Assembly (NCBI RefSeq): GCF_028737325.1
Contig: NZ_JAQZCH010000001.1
Coordinates: 124,001 to 188,000, forward strand
Direction: 5' to 3'
DNA from: Microbacterium thalli
GTDB taxonomy: Bacteria; Actinomycetota; Actinomycetes; Actinomycetales; Microbacteriaceae
Length of the DNA stretch: 64,000 nt
Positions 17,823 to 25,999 of the stretch are shown here, piece by piece (the stretch's first letter is position 1; each line of letters starts with the position of its first letter). The notes below the pieces were generated by a model that was given only the letters and a program-made list of their open reading frames with translations, searched no databases and was not told the DNA's origin. The position numbers were made by a program, and so were the translations under genes.

Positions 17823-19121
17823 TCAGTCGCCGGACCAGACCACCGCCAGGACGGTGACGTCGTCTTCGCGGTCGCTCCGCTCGGCCCGCTCGACGAGGTC
17901 CGTCACGATCGTGTCGATGTCGTCGTGCTCGACCAGGAAGTCGCGGTACCGGTCGATCGAGTCCAGCGAGCCGCCGAACAGGTCCAGCACCCCGTCGCTG
18001 ACGCTGATCAGGCTGTCGCCGCGTTGCAGCGTCGTCTGCGCCCCGGTCCACCGGGTCCCGACGCCGATGGGCAGGTGGCCCGAACGGAGGAACTCGATGC
18101 CGCCGGTCGCGCGCCGCAGCGCGGTGAGACCGTGTCCGGCATCCGCCCACCGCAGGGTGCCGTCGCGGCCGACACGGGCGTGGAAGCAGGTCGTGAACTG
18201 CGCTCCGATGATGTCGGTCGGACCTGTGTTGAGACCGACCGCCGTGCGGTGGAAGGCCTCGGCGGGATCGGGGTCTTCGAGGCTGCTGCGGATGACGGTG
18301 CGCACCGCGGCCGCGATCATGCCGGCCCCGACGCCCTTGCCCATGACATCGCCCAGCGTGAAGGCAGCGCCGCCGTCGGGGGTGGCGTACCAGTCGTAGA
18401 AGTCGCCGCCGACCTCACGCGCCGGCACGCAGGCTCCCGCGACGCGGAAGCTCGACGGGAGCTCCGACCCGTCGACCGGCTGCAGCGAGCGCTGCACGAC
18501 CGCGGCCTGCGTGACCTCCGCCTCGGCGAGCCGTCGCCGCCGCTGCGAGATGTCGAGGCGCTGCAGCGAGCGCCGCGACAGCTCGTTCACCACGGCGCCG
18601 GCGGCCGCGTACACGAGCACGGCGATGAGCAGACGCACGAACTCGCTCGCGCCGATGTTGCGGCCGGCGTCGAGCACGAGCGGCAGCAGCAGGGTGATGC
18701 ACACGCCCAGCAGCGGCACGAGCACGCGCCAGCGGCCCGGCCCCGCGGCGATCCAGATGACCGGGAGGATGATGATCGCCAGGAACACCGACTGAGTGTC
18801 GCCGGTTCCGAAACGCAGCAGGCCGATCGCGATGAAGTCGCCGATGGGCACGATCAGCTCGAGTCGCCGGAGAGCCGGCCATCGCAGCATCAGCGCCGAC
18901 GCGGCCAGCAGCACCAGCGCGAGGCCGACCCCCTGCCACATCCGCACCGGGTCGGTCACCAGCAGCCAGGGAACCGCCGCGCTGGTGACGGCTGCCACCA
19001 CCAGGAGCCCGGCGACGACAGCCTGCTTGGCGAGCGGCTCCCAGTACGTCGGAGCAGGCGCCCGCGGCGACGGTGCGTTGCCCGAGCGCCGAACACGGGT
19101 CCACGGAGGTGCCTGCGTCAT
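17823..19121 (-). CDS. membrane-anchored PP2C/SpoIIE-type serine phosphatase
   Basis: The start at 19121 (MTQAPPW) is chosen because the longer in-frame extension runs antisense through the corA gene. The 432-residue protein has about six hydrophobic helices (residues 30-190), a short coiled segment with RRSLQRLDISQRRRRLAEAE, and a PP2C-like SpoIIE domain from about 215. The domain contains REVGGDFYDW, LGDVMGKGVGAGM, DAGHG and SVSDGVLD, and the Asp residues that bind metal are kept. Family members control anti-sigma-factor antagonists. No such partner gene is nearby, so the target is unknown. Confidence 0.85.
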   Translation of the reverse strand: MTQAPPWTRVRRSGNAPSPRAPAPTYWEPLAKQAVVAGLLVVAAVTSAAVPWLLVTDPVRMWQGVGLALVLLAASALMLRWPALRRLELIVPIGDFIAIGLLRFGTGDTQSVFLAIIILPVIWIAAGPGRWRVLVPLLGVCITLLLPLVLDAGRNIGASEFVRLLIAVLVYAAAGAVVNELSRRSLQRLDISQRRRRLAEAEVTQAAVVQRSLQPVDGSELPSSFRVAGACVPAREVGGDFYDWYATPDGGAAFTLGDVMGKGVGAGMIAAAVRTVIRSSLEDPDPAEAFHRTAVGLNTGPTDIIGAQFTTCFHARVGRDGTLRWADAGHGLTALRRATGGIEFLRSGHLPIGVGTRWTGAQTTLQRGDSLISVSDGVLDLFGGSLDSIDRYRDFLVEHDDIDTIVTDLVERAERSDREDDVTVLAVVWSGD

Positions 19122-19229
19122 ACGGCCAGTCAATACGACGGATGCCGGTTGTGGGGCGGGTCTTGACCAACTCGTCGTCCTCCGGCACACGCGCCGGCGC
19201 ATGTAGGATCGCGACGGCGAGGGGATCTC

Positions 19230-20294
19230 ATGGCGTTGATCGACAACGGCGTTTACGTGCACGGGCGCCGCGCGGCTGATCCCGACGACCTCACGCAGAC
19301 ATTCGACGCTCTCGATGACCGGGATGCTCTGGCGTGGATCGGGCTCTTCCGTCCGACGGACCAGGAGCTGACGGCGATCGCCGAGGAGTTCGACCTCCAT
19401 CCGCTCGCGGTGGAGGACGCCCACAAGGGTCATCAGCGCGCGAAGCTCGAGCGATACGGTCATACCCTCTTCGCCGTGCTGCGTCCGGCCTGGTACGACG
19501 ACGAGAACGAGACGGTCGAGTTCGGTGAGATCCACATCTTCACCGGCCCGAACTTCGTCGTGACGGTGCGCCACGCGTCGAAGCCCTCGCTGGCGGGACT
19601 GCGCAAGCGCCTCGAGGCGCAGCCCGAGTACCTGGCGAAGGGTTCCGAAGCGGTCCTGACCGGGATCCTCGACGAGATCATCGACGGCTACTCACCCGTC
19701 GTGGTGGGCGTCCAGGACGACATCGACGAGATCGAGGACGACCTGTTCGACGGCAACGTCGACCCCGGGTCGTCCAAGCGCATCTACCAGCTGCTCTCGG
19801 AGGTCATCGGCTTCCAGCGCGCGATCGGCCCGCTGTGCGGAATGCTGGAGGCCCTGTTACGGGGTGCGGAGAAGTACGGCACCGACGTCGACGTCCAGAA
19901 CCAGTTGCGGAACGTGTACGACCACGCCATCCGGATCACCGAGCGGGTCGACACCTTCCGCTCGCTGCTCGAGAACGCCCTGACGCTGCACTCGACGCTC
20001 GTGACCCAAGAGCAGAACGACGCCATGCGACGGATGACTCGCGCGAGCCTCGCGCAGGGCGAGGAGAGCAGGCAGCTCTCCCGCGCGGCGATCGCCCAGG
20101 GCGAAGAGGTGAAGAAGATCTCGTCGTGGGCCGCGATCCTCTTCGCGCCGACGCTGGTGGCGTCGATCTACGGCATGAACTTCGACCAGATGCCGGAGTT
20201 GCACTGGGCCTTCGGCTATCCCTTCGCCGTGAGCCTCATGATCCTGCTCGGCCTGAGCCTGTGGTTCGTTTTCAAGCGGAAGAACTGGCTGTAG
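19230..20294 (+). CDS. corA: CorA-family divalent cation transporter
   Basis: The 354-residue protein has a large cytoplasmic N-terminal domain and two C-terminal membrane helices. The family signature YGMN is at residues 314-317, followed by the short loop with MPEL and the second helix ending in FKRKNWL. It is a homopentameric Mg2+ (or Co2+/Zn2+) channel by family. GAGGGGATCTC precedes the start. It is divergent from the PP2C gene, and its end overlaps the VOC gene by 23 bases. Confidence 0.9.
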   Translation: MALIDNGVYVHGRRAADPDDLTQTFDALDDRDALAWIGLFRPTDQELTAIAEEFDLHPLAVEDAHKGHQRAKLERYGHTLFAVLRPAWYDDENETVEFGEIHIFTGPNFVVTVRHASKPSLAGLRKRLEAQPEYLAKGSEAVLTGILDEIIDGYSPVVVGVQDDIDEIEDDLFDGNVDPGSSKRIYQLLSEVIGFQRAIGPLCGMLEALLRGAEKYGTDVDVQNQLRNVYDHAIRITERVDTFRSLLENALTLHSTLVTQEQNDAMRRMTRASLAQGEESRQLSRAAIAQGEEVKKISSWAAILFAPTLVASIYGMNFDQMPELHWAFGYPFAVSLMILLGLSLWFVFKRKNWL

Positions 20295-20721
20295 CGGCAT
20301 CTGCCGAGCCGGCGCCCGGCAGAACGAAGGCGCCGGTCTCGCCCGGGTTGACCGCGATCTCCCAGCGGAAGCCGTCCGGGTCGGAGAAGTACCCGGAGTA
20401 CCCGCCCCACGCGCGCGGACGTCCGGCGCTCACCGGTGCGTCGAGCGCCGCGGCCTCGGCCAGCACGGCGTCGACCTCCGTCGGCGTCGCGACGTTGTGA
20501 GACAGCGTGATCGGCGCGACTCCGGGTGCCGGCGCCTCACCGACCTCGGCGGCGAAGCCTGCGACCGACCAGAGCGAGAGCACCAGGCGCTCGGCCACCG
20601 GCAGCATGATGACGTCTGCGCCGTCGAAGATCGGCGTCCACCCGAGCCCGTGCACGTAGAAGGCGCGGCTGCGGGCCAGATCGGCGACGGCCAGGGTGAT
20701 GAAGCTCAGGCGCTGTTCCAC
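20272..20721 (-). CDS. VOC (glyoxalase/dioxygenase fold) family protein
   Basis: The 149-residue protein has the paired beta-alpha-beta-beta-beta modules of the VOC fold. It starts with [23 protein letters not shown] and ends with a segment typical of the family ([19 protein letters not shown]). The metal-ligand pattern is incomplete compared with glyoxalase I (the usual first His is replaced in the TLAV strand), so enzymatic class cannot be assigned. It overlaps corA tail to tail. Confidence 0.8.
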   Translation of the reverse strand: MEQRLSFITLAVADLARSRAFYVHGLGWTPIFDGADVIMLPVAERLVLSLWSVAGFAAEVGEAPAPGVAPITLSHNVATPTEVDAVLAEAAALDAPVSAGRPRAWGGYSGYFSDPDGFRWEIAVNPGETGAFVLPGAGSADAATASSSA

Positions 20722-20763
20722 GGCCCGAGTCTGGCACTCGACGCGGGTCGGCGCGAGCGGTGA

Positions 20764-20780
20764 CTTGCCACGAAGGCAAG
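20764..20780. promoter_or_regulatory. inverted repeat before the membrane protein/HTH pair
   Basis: CTTGCC (20764-20769) and GGCAAG (20775-20780) form a perfect dyad about 20 bases before the start at 20801. The second gene of the pair encodes a winged-helix regulator, so autoregulation through this site is plausible. The site overlaps the expected core-promoter region. Confidence 0.5.
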
Positions 20781-20800
20781 CGACTCATAGAGTTGCGATC

Positions 20801-21277
20801 ATGGCAAACAACAGCGGCGAGATGACACCGGACGAGGCGCGGGCGGCACTCGACGACGTCGCACACGATGGCGCGGCGCTGGCAGCGCGCGTCGTCACCC
20901 CCTGGTGGTACCACCCGACCCTCGGTCTGATCGTCGGCGTCTTCGTCGTCGCGCAGGTGCTCCCCGGCGCGTGGTCGATCGCCGCGGTCGCGCTGGGCAT
21001 CATCGCGATACCGGTCCTCACGACGACGTACGCGCGGCGCTATGGCGTGGCCATCTCGAAGCCCGCGGGCCCCCGCGGACGCCGGCTGATGCTGACTGCG
21101 CTCGTGGTGCTCGTCGCGTGCATGCTGTCGGGTCTGACGATCAGGCTGGTCGGGCTCGAGTCCGGGTGGGCCCTCATCCCGGTCATCGTCGCCTTCGCCG
21201 CGACGGTGATCCTCGGCCGGCGCTTCGACGAAGCGCTGCGGCGAGAGCTGTCGGCCACGTCGATCGAGCCGGCATGA
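20801..21277 (+). CDS. membrane protein paired with winged-helix regulator
   Basis: The start at 20801 (MANNSGEMTPDEARAAL) is preferred, since the upstream extension runs over the VOC promoter. The 158-residue protein has a soluble Ala/Asp-rich N-terminus and four predicted membrane helices between about residues 40 and 145. It overlaps the regulator gene by ATGA, so the two are translationally coupled. Such pairs (small membrane protein plus MarR/ArsR-like regulator) recur in actinobacteria, but function is unknown. Confidence 0.7.
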   Translation: MANNSGEMTPDEARAALDDVAHDGAALAARVVTPWWYHPTLGLIVGVFVVAQVLPGAWSIAAVALGIIAIPVLTTTYARRYGVAISKPAGPRGRRLMLTALVVLVACMLSGLTIRLVGLESGWALIPVIVAFAATVILGRRFDEALRRELSATSIEPA

Positions 21278-21594
21278 CGACCGCTCCCGAACCCGCCTTC
21301 AGCGAGGTCATCCACGCGCCGCTCCGCCTGCGCATCTGCGGACTGCTGCGACGCGTCGACGAGCTCGACTTCGCCGTCATCCGCGATGCGCTGCAGATCG
21401 ACGACCCCCGGCTGTCGAAGCACCTGAAGGTGCTGACGGATGCCGGTTACGTCGCGCTCCGCAAAGAGAGCTCGCCCGCCCGAGCCGACGCCCGTCGGCT
21501 CACGTGGGTCAGGCTGACTCCCGCCGGCACGGCTGCGCTCGAAGCGCATCTGGCCGCCCTCGCCCGCATCGCCGACGGCGCCCTCTCCGACTGA
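21274..21594 (+). CDS. winged-helix transcriptional regulator
   Basis: The 106-residue protein is a winged HTH of the DNA-binding family related to MarR/ArsR (PF13601-like). It has the recognition helix DDPRLSKHLKVLTDAGYV and a wing with ARRLTWVRLTPAG. No metal ligands are evident. The start overlaps the membrane-protein stop codon (ATGA). It probably binds the dyad at 20764-20780; ligand unknown. Confidence 0.8.
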   Translation: MTTAPEPAFSEVIHAPLRLRICGLLRRVDELDFAVIRDALQIDDPRLSKHLKVLTDAGYVALRKESSPARADARRLTWVRLTPAGTAALEAHLAALARIADGALSD

Positions 21595-21610
21595 GGCGCG
21601 ACCCGCCCCG

Positions 21611-22153
21611 TCAGTCGGCGCGGATTCCGCGCAGCACGACCTCCACCAGGGTCTGCGCCTGCGGGCCGTCCGGAGCGATGCCGGCGGTACGGATCGAGTG
21701 AGCCACGCCGCAGGTGAGGAGCAGGATCGCTGCGGCATCGATATCCGGTCGCACGCGCCCATCGGTGCGCGCGTCATCGAGCACATCGTCCAGCCGGGCG
21801 ATGAGCGCGTCGCGCTTGGCCGCCGTCTCCGGCAGCAGCGGCTCGGGGCGCGCGGTCACGGCTTCGAAGAGCGGATCGGCGACGAGGAGCCCCACATGCG
21901 CGGTGATCGCGCGCTCGAACCGATCGGCACCCGACCCGTCGAGCAGAGCGTCGAGCTCATCGAAGCGAGCACACGCCACGACCTCTTCGAGCTCGGCGAC
22001 CGTGGCGAAATGCCGATACACGGTGCCGACTCCCACATCTGCCGCGCGCGCCACGGCGTTCATCGAGAGAGCTTCACCCCGGTCGGTCGCCTCACGGGCG
22101 ACGGCGAGGATGCGGTCGCGGTTGCGCGCAGCATCCCGGCGGAGCGTTTCCAT
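21611..22153 (-). CDS. TetR-family repressor, probably of the divergent SDR gene
   Basis: The 180-residue protein has an N-terminal TetR HTH (RDRILAVAREATDRGEAL, then VARAADVGVGTVYRHFATV) and an all-helical C-terminal ligand domain. It is divergent from an SDR oxidoreductase. Two copies of a 13-base repeat lie in the 84-base gap between the two starts, which is the classical arrangement for a repressor controlling its neighbour. Confidence 0.85.
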   Translation of the reverse strand: METLRRDAARNRDRILAVAREATDRGEALSMNAVARAADVGVGTVYRHFATVAELEEVVACARFDELDALLDGSGADRFERAITAHVGLLVADPLFEAVTARPEPLLPETAAKRDALIARLDDVLDDARTDGRVRPDIDAAAILLLTCGVAHSIRTAGIAPDGPQAQTLVEVVLRGIRAD

Positions 22154-22176
22154 GCGCCCAGTGTAACGGAGCAGCC

Positions 22177-22206
22177 GTCCGAACGGATACAGTGTCCGAA
22201 CGGATA
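22177..22206. promoter_or_regulatory. tandem TetR operator between tetR and SDR gene
   Basis: GTCCGAACGGATA occurs exactly twice, at 22177-22189 and 22194-22206, a 17-base period. Each unit is itself a dyad (TCCG-AA-CGGA). Two stacked half-palindromes about 1.5 helical turns apart in a divergent promoter region fit cooperative binding by the adjacent TetR protein. Confidence 0.75.
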
Positions 22207-22237
22207 GTTTTTCCGCTTAACCCGAGGAGTTCACGCC

Positions 22238-23005
22238 ATGACCACCACAGCCCGTCCGCTTGCCCTCGTCACCGGAGCGAGCTCCGGCATCGGCGCGGAG
22301 TTCGCTCGCCGCTACGCCAGCGAAGGGTTCGACCTTCTGCTCGTCGCTCGCTCCGAAGGTGCGTTGACCGCGCTGGCCACCCAGCTCGCTGACGCGCATG
22401 GCGTCGCGGCATCCGTTCATCCCGCTGACCTCTCCGACGCCGACGCCGTCGCGGGACTGGTCGGGGCCATCGATCGGCTGCCGCGCATCGATCACCTCGT
22501 CAACAGCGCCGGCACCGCGCCCGCGGGCGACCTTCACCGGATGGATGCCGCAGAGTTCCGTCGGATGGTCGACATCAACGTGACCGCGCTCACGCTGCTG
22601 ACGCAGGCGGCGATCATCCGGATGCGCGCGGCAGGCAGCGGCACGATCATCAACATCGCCAGCAGCGCCGGCTACCAGCCCATCCCTCATTTCTCGGCCT
22701 ACGCGGCGTCGAAGGCGTACGTCGTCAGCCTGACCGAAGCTCTCTCGGAAGAGCAGCGACCCCACGGCGTGCGGATCGTCTCGGTCGCTCCGGGCGACAC
22801 CGACACACCCATGAATCCGGGAGCGGCACGCAACAAGCGTCAGGCCCGCGACGTCGTCGACACGGCGTGGAAAGTGCTGCCAACCACGACGCCCTCGGTC
22901 ATCGACGGCCGGATGAACCGCGCGCTCGCCTACCTGTCGAGCCGGGTGCTCACGAGGCGGCTCAGCCTCCGCATCGCCGAGCGGATGATGCGGAGCAAGG
23001 CCTGA
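22238..23005 (+). CDS. SDR-family NAD(P)-dependent oxidoreductase
   Basis: The 255-residue classical-type short-chain dehydrogenase has the cofactor motif TGASSGIG near residue 14 and the NSAG segment near 90. The catalytic Ser lies in NIASSAG, with YAASKAYV holding Tyr and Lys. It resembles cytosolic fatty-acyl or aldehyde SDRs of the YohF/DltE type; the substrate is unknown. CCGAGGAG precedes the start. Expression is probably repressed by the divergent TetR protein. Confidence 0.85.
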   Translation: MTTTARPLALVTGASSGIGAEFARRYASEGFDLLLVARSEGALTALATQLADAHGVAASVHPADLSDADAVAGLVGAIDRLPRIDHLVNSAGTAPAGDLHRMDAAEFRRMVDINVTALTLLTQAAIIRMRAAGSGTIINIASSAGYQPIPHFSAYAASKAYVVSLTEALSEEQRPHGVRIVSVAPGDTDTPMNPGAARNKRQARDVVDTAWKVLPTTTPSVIDGRMNRALAYLSSRVLTRRLSLRIAERMMRSKA

Positions 23006-23036
23006 CCCGCTCGCGCGGGCGCGTCGGGAGCCCGGG

Positions 23037-23501
23037 CTACTCCGCCGGAGGATCGCCCTCGGCGCAGGGGGTGAGTCCGATCAGGAACAGGACGGAGCCG
23101 CGATAGGTCTCGGCGACCTTCGCCTCGAGGGTGATGCCGCCGGAGTGGTCCAGAGCGACACCGGGCGGCTTCACCTCCACGTTCTCGTCGACCATGAACT
23201 CCTTGCCCAGGCGACCGGGAAGCGCGTCGATGAACGCCTCCCCGTCGAAACCGGGCCGCGCCGTGACAGCCCATCGGATGGTGGCGTAGTACTCGCCCTC
23301 TCCGCACGTCAAGTAGGGCGGGGTCGGCGTGTCCACCTCGACGACCCCACCGGGAACCCCGTCTGCTATCTGCTGCAGAACCGCCTCCGTCTCCGCTCGC
23401 GCCTGCTCGAGCGTCGGGCGTCCCGCCGACCCGCACCCCGCCAACGTCACACCGGCGAGGACGAGAACACCGACGACGGGCACACCGCGTGGAAGACTCA
23501 C
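23037..23501 (-). CDS. secreted lipoprotein, unknown function
   Basis: GTG at 23501 is chosen because it overlaps the preceding small gene (GTGA) and starts directly before a signal peptide with lipobox LAGC. The mature part (about 130 residues) contains a helix rich in Ala/Glu/Gln and a segment with CGEGEYYATIRW. Two cysteines (LTCGE and LTPCAE) may pair outside the cell. No known domain is recognised. It is the last gene of a three-gene overlapping unit. Confidence 0.7.
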   Translation of the reverse strand: MSLPRGVPVVGVLVLAGVTLAGCGSAGRPTLEQARAETEAVLQQIADGVPGGVVEVDTPTPPYLTCGEGEYYATIRWAVTARPGFDGEAFIDALPGRLGKEFMVDENVEVKPPGVALDHSGGITLEAKVAETYRGSVLFLIGLTPCAEGDPPAE

Positions 23502-23602
23502 CGGCGCCCCGCTCCCGGGACGATCCCCGCGCCGGCGGTAACGACCAGCGACAAGCCCACCACCAGGCTGATAGCCATCCCGGCCGCCGCGAGGCCCATC
23601 AC
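23498..23602 (-). CDS. tiny membrane protein, 33-34 aa
   Basis: A GTG (23602) directly followed by ATG (23599) opens a frame of 33-34 residues. Nearly all of it is one hydrophobic helix (MGLAAAGMAISLVVGLSLVV), ending GAGRR. It begins two bases after the stop of the upstream gene and its stop overlaps the lipoprotein start (GTGA). That spacing suggests it is truly translated as a coupled middle gene. Confidence 0.5.
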   Translation of the reverse strand: MMGLAAAGMAISLVVGLSLVVTAGAGIVPGAGRR

Positions 23603-23604
23603 GC

Positions 23605-24096
23605 TCAGTGACTGGTCTTGCCGCGGGCCGATGCCAACCGCGGGCGGATGATCCTGTCCGTGATGATCCCGGTGACCAGCGAGAAGACGAACTTGTGGAT
23701 GACGTCGACAGCGAGCTCGCGCGCCGGCCACGTGTGCGGTGGCGCCCCCGCGCCCGTCGTGTTCTCGACCGTCTGATCGAAGGCCAGGCGAACGGCGCAG
23801 TGCCACACGTTCGCGTAGGCGCCGCGGATCCCGACGGCCGACCACACCCCGCGAAGCGCTCCGAGAGCGGCGGCGGTGAGGTAGTGCATGACGTGGTTCC
23901 ACGAGGTGGGCGTGGATGCGTCACTCGGGCGACGGCCGAGCGCGCTCAGCAACGCACGCGCGGGAACGAACGAGTCCGGACGGCGCGTGATCGCCTGTTC
24001 GAACTTCTCGGTCAGCATCATCACCGACCCCGCGACCAGCCCGGCGACGGCGCCGATGCCGGCAGCACGGGTGAGGGTTGTCGTTCGTGGAGTCAT
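23605..24096 (-). CDS. conserved membrane protein, 163 aa
   Basis: The protein has an N-terminal Gly-rich membrane helix (AGIGAVAGLVAGSVMMLTEKFE), a second near MHYLTAAALGALRGVWSAVG and a third near HKFVFSLVTGIITDRII. The segment after helix 1 (RRPDSFVPARALLSALG) resembles small integral membrane proteins of unknown function. It heads the overlapping unit with the 34-residue protein and the lipoprotein, and is divergent from the MerR-controlled transporter operon. Confidence 0.6.
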   Translation of the reverse strand: MTPRTTTLTRAAGIGAVAGLVAGSVMMLTEKFEQAITRRPDSFVPARALLSALGRRPSDASTPTSWNHVMHYLTAAALGALRGVWSAVGIRGAYANVWHCAVRLAFDQTVENTTGAGAPPHTWPARELAVDVIHKFVFSLVTGIITDRIIRPRLASARGKTSH

Positions 24097-24186
24097 CGCC
24101 CCATCGTGTGGTCCGGAGCAGCCGCAGCGAACGGGGTTGACGAGCCCCGCCCAGAGGCACCTTCCTCCGCGGATCGAGCGAAGCGC

Positions 24187-24218
24187 TTGACCTTGACGCT
24201 GCGTCAGCCCCTCACGCT
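24187..24218 (+). promoter_or_regulatory. MerR-type promoter of the ABC transporter operon
   Basis: A -35 box TTGACC (24187-24192) is followed by the dyad TGACGC-T-GCGTCA (24194-24206), then a poor -10 box about 19-20 bases downstream near 24213-24218. A dyad inside an over-long spacer is the mark of promoters activated by MerR proteins. The first ATG lies at 24226, so the transcript could be leaderless. The MerR gene at 26000 is the natural regulator. Confidence 0.65.
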
Positions 24219-24225
24219 GCTGGGC

Positions 24226-24384
24226 ATGAACCTTTCACTCTCCTGGATCGAGAGACTCGCCGGCTCGCTCGACGACAAGAAGCGGTACCGCGTGGGCGGC
24301 GCACGGATGGACGGCTGGGCCGGCAACGAGCGCACCCGCCTGACGGATGCCGTGCGCACGGCGAGCCTCGGAGGCGCGCGATGA
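24226..24384 (+). CDS. short ORF resembling the start of DUF1048 proteins
   Basis: The 52-residue product starts MNLSLSWIERLAGSLDDKKR. This matches the beginning of DUF1048 proteins (W-I-E-x-x-x-G-S-L-E/D-x-K-K-x-Y-R), which normally run to about 110 residues and often precede such ABC transporters. After residue 22 the similarity is lost, so this is either a truncated remnant kept as a leader cistron or a mini-gene. Its stop overlaps the ATP-binding gene (ATGA), so it probably couples translation. Confidence 0.45.
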   Translation: MNLSLSWIERLAGSLDDKKRYRVGGARMDGWAGNERTRLTDAVRTASLGGAR

Positions 24385-25181
24385 GCGCGGCGGCCGTTCC
24401 CGTGATCTCGGTCCGCGGGATCGAGAAGTCGTACCGGGAGCTCCGTGTGCTCTCGGGTGTCGACCTCGAGGTGCAGCGCGGCACGGTCTTCGCGCTGCTC
24501 GGGTCCAACGGCGCCGGCAAGACGACACTCGTGCGGATCCTGTCGACGCTGCTGCGGGCCGACGCCGGCGCGGCATCCATCGATGGTCTCGACGTCGCCG
24601 AGCAGCCCGCTGCGGTGCGCGAGGCGATCAGCCTCACCGGTCAGTTCGCCGCCGTCGACGAACGGCTGAGCGGTCGCGAGAATCTGGTGCTCATCGCCCG
24701 GTTGCGTCACCTGCGGTCCCCCGGCGCGATCGCCGACGATCTGCTCGCGCGCTTCTCTCTGACGGATGCCGGCGGCCGAAAGGCGTCGACCTACTCCGGG
24801 GGCATGCGACGACGGCTCGACATCGCCATGAGCCTCATCGGGAACCCGTCCGTCATCTTCCTCGACGAGCCGACGACCGGGCTCGACCCGGAAGCGCGGC
24901 AAGAAGTGTGGCAGACCGTCCGCGACCTGGCCGCCGGCGGCACCACGGTGCTGCTGACGACCCAGTACCTCGAAGAGGCGGAGCAACTGGCCGACCGCAT
25001 CGCGATCCTGCACCGGGGCCGGATCATCGTCGACGGCACCCTCGGCGAGCTGCGCCAGCTGCTGCCGAGGCCGACCGTCGAGTACGTCGAGAAGCAGCCC
25101 ACCCTCGAGGACGTGTTCTTCGCGCTGACGGGCGAGAACGCTGCCGACACCGACTCCGACACCACTGCATCCCAGAATTGA
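24381..25181 (+). CDS. ABC transporter ATP-binding protein, DrrA-like
   Basis: The 266-residue ATPase has Walker A at 41-49 (GSNGAGKTT), signature YSGGMRRRLDIA, Walker B VIFLDEPTTGLD, and an H-loop region near TTQYLEEAEQLA. The C-terminal extension (VEYVEKQPTLEDVF) is typical of the daunorubicin-resistance (DrrA) group, which pairs with ABC-2 permeases for drug or lipid export. GGAGGCGCG precedes the start. It is followed 10 bases later by its permease. Confidence 0.9.
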   Translation: MSAAAVPVISVRGIEKSYRELRVLSGVDLEVQRGTVFALLGSNGAGKTTLVRILSTLLRADAGAASIDGLDVAEQPAAVREAISLTGQFAAVDERLSGRENLVLIARLRHLRSPGAIADDLLARFSLTDAGGRKASTYSGGMRRRLDIAMSLIGNPSVIFLDEPTTGLDPEARQEVWQTVRDLAAGGTTVLLTTQYLEEAEQLADRIAILHRGRIIVDGTLGELRQLLPRPTVEYVEKQPTLEDVFFALTGENAADTDSDTTASQN

Positions 25182-25191
25182 GGACACGACC

Positions 25192-25959
25192 ATGACCAGG
25201 CACTTTCTCGGCGACACCGCCGTGCTCACCGCGCGCTCCCTCACGCACGTCGTGCGGAGCCCCGACACGATCATCACGACCGCGGTCACGCCGATCGCGA
25301 TCATGCTGCTGTTCGTCTACGTCTTCGGCGGCGCCATCGACACCGGCGGCGTGACCGACTCGTACGTGGGATACCTGCTGCCCGGCATCCTGCTCATCAC
25401 CGTCGCGTCCGGCATCTCCTACACGGCCTATCGATTGTTCCTCGACATGCAGGGGGGCATCGTCGAGCGGTTCCGGTCCATGCCCATCGCGCGGACGTCG
25501 CTGCTCTGGGCGCACGTGCTCACCTCGCTCATCGCGAACCTGGTGTCGCTGGCGCTGGTCGTCGTCGTCGCGGTCATCATGGGCTTCCGCACGGCGGCCG
25601 ATCTCGGCGGATGGCTCGCGGTGCTGGGCATCATGACGCTGTTCACCCTCGCGCTCACCTGGCTCGCGGTGATCCCCGGGCTGACCGCGAGCTCGGTCGA
25701 AGGGGCGAGCGCGTTCTCGTACCCGCTCATCTTCTTGCCGTTCGTCAGTTCCGCGTTCGCTCCGACCGAATCGATGCCCGGGCCGGTGCGGTGGTTCGCC
25801 GAGAATCAGCCCGTCACCTCGATCGTGGACGCGATCCGCGCGATCTTCGCCGGGCAACCCGTCGGTGGCGAGCTCGGGATCGCGGCGGCCTGGTGTGTCG
25901 GCATCCTGATCGTCGCGTTCCTCTTGGCGATGGTCAGCTACCGGCGGAAGATCGCCTGA
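25192..25959 (+). CDS. ABC-2 type permease, DrrB-like
   Basis: The 255-residue protein has six membrane helices and the ABC-2 family pattern: RSPDTIITTAVTPIAIMLLF at the start, YVGYLLPGILL, and the PLIFLPFVSSAFAPTESMPG segment before the last helices. With the upstream ATPase it should form an exporter for a drug-like or lipid substrate. GAGGACACGACC precedes the start. Confidence 0.88.
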   Translation: MTRHFLGDTAVLTARSLTHVVRSPDTIITTAVTPIAIMLLFVYVFGGAIDTGGVTDSYVGYLLPGILLITVASGISYTAYRLFLDMQGGIVERFRSMPIARTSLLWAHVLTSLIANLVSLALVVVVAVIMGFRTAADLGGWLAVLGIMTLFTLALTWLAVIPGLTASSVEGASAFSYPLIFLPFVSSAFAPTESMPGPVRWFAENQPVTSIVDAIRAIFAGQPVGGELGIAAAWCVGILIVAFLLAMVSYRRKIA

Positions 25960-25999
25960 CCGGCACCCGCTGGATGTCGGGGCAAGGCAGGATCGGATC

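Noticed and set aside
19122..19574. N-terminal extension of the PP2C-type phosphatase
   Set aside because: It would be antisense to the start of corA and lacks phosphatase or membrane features. The start at 19121 gives a normal protein.
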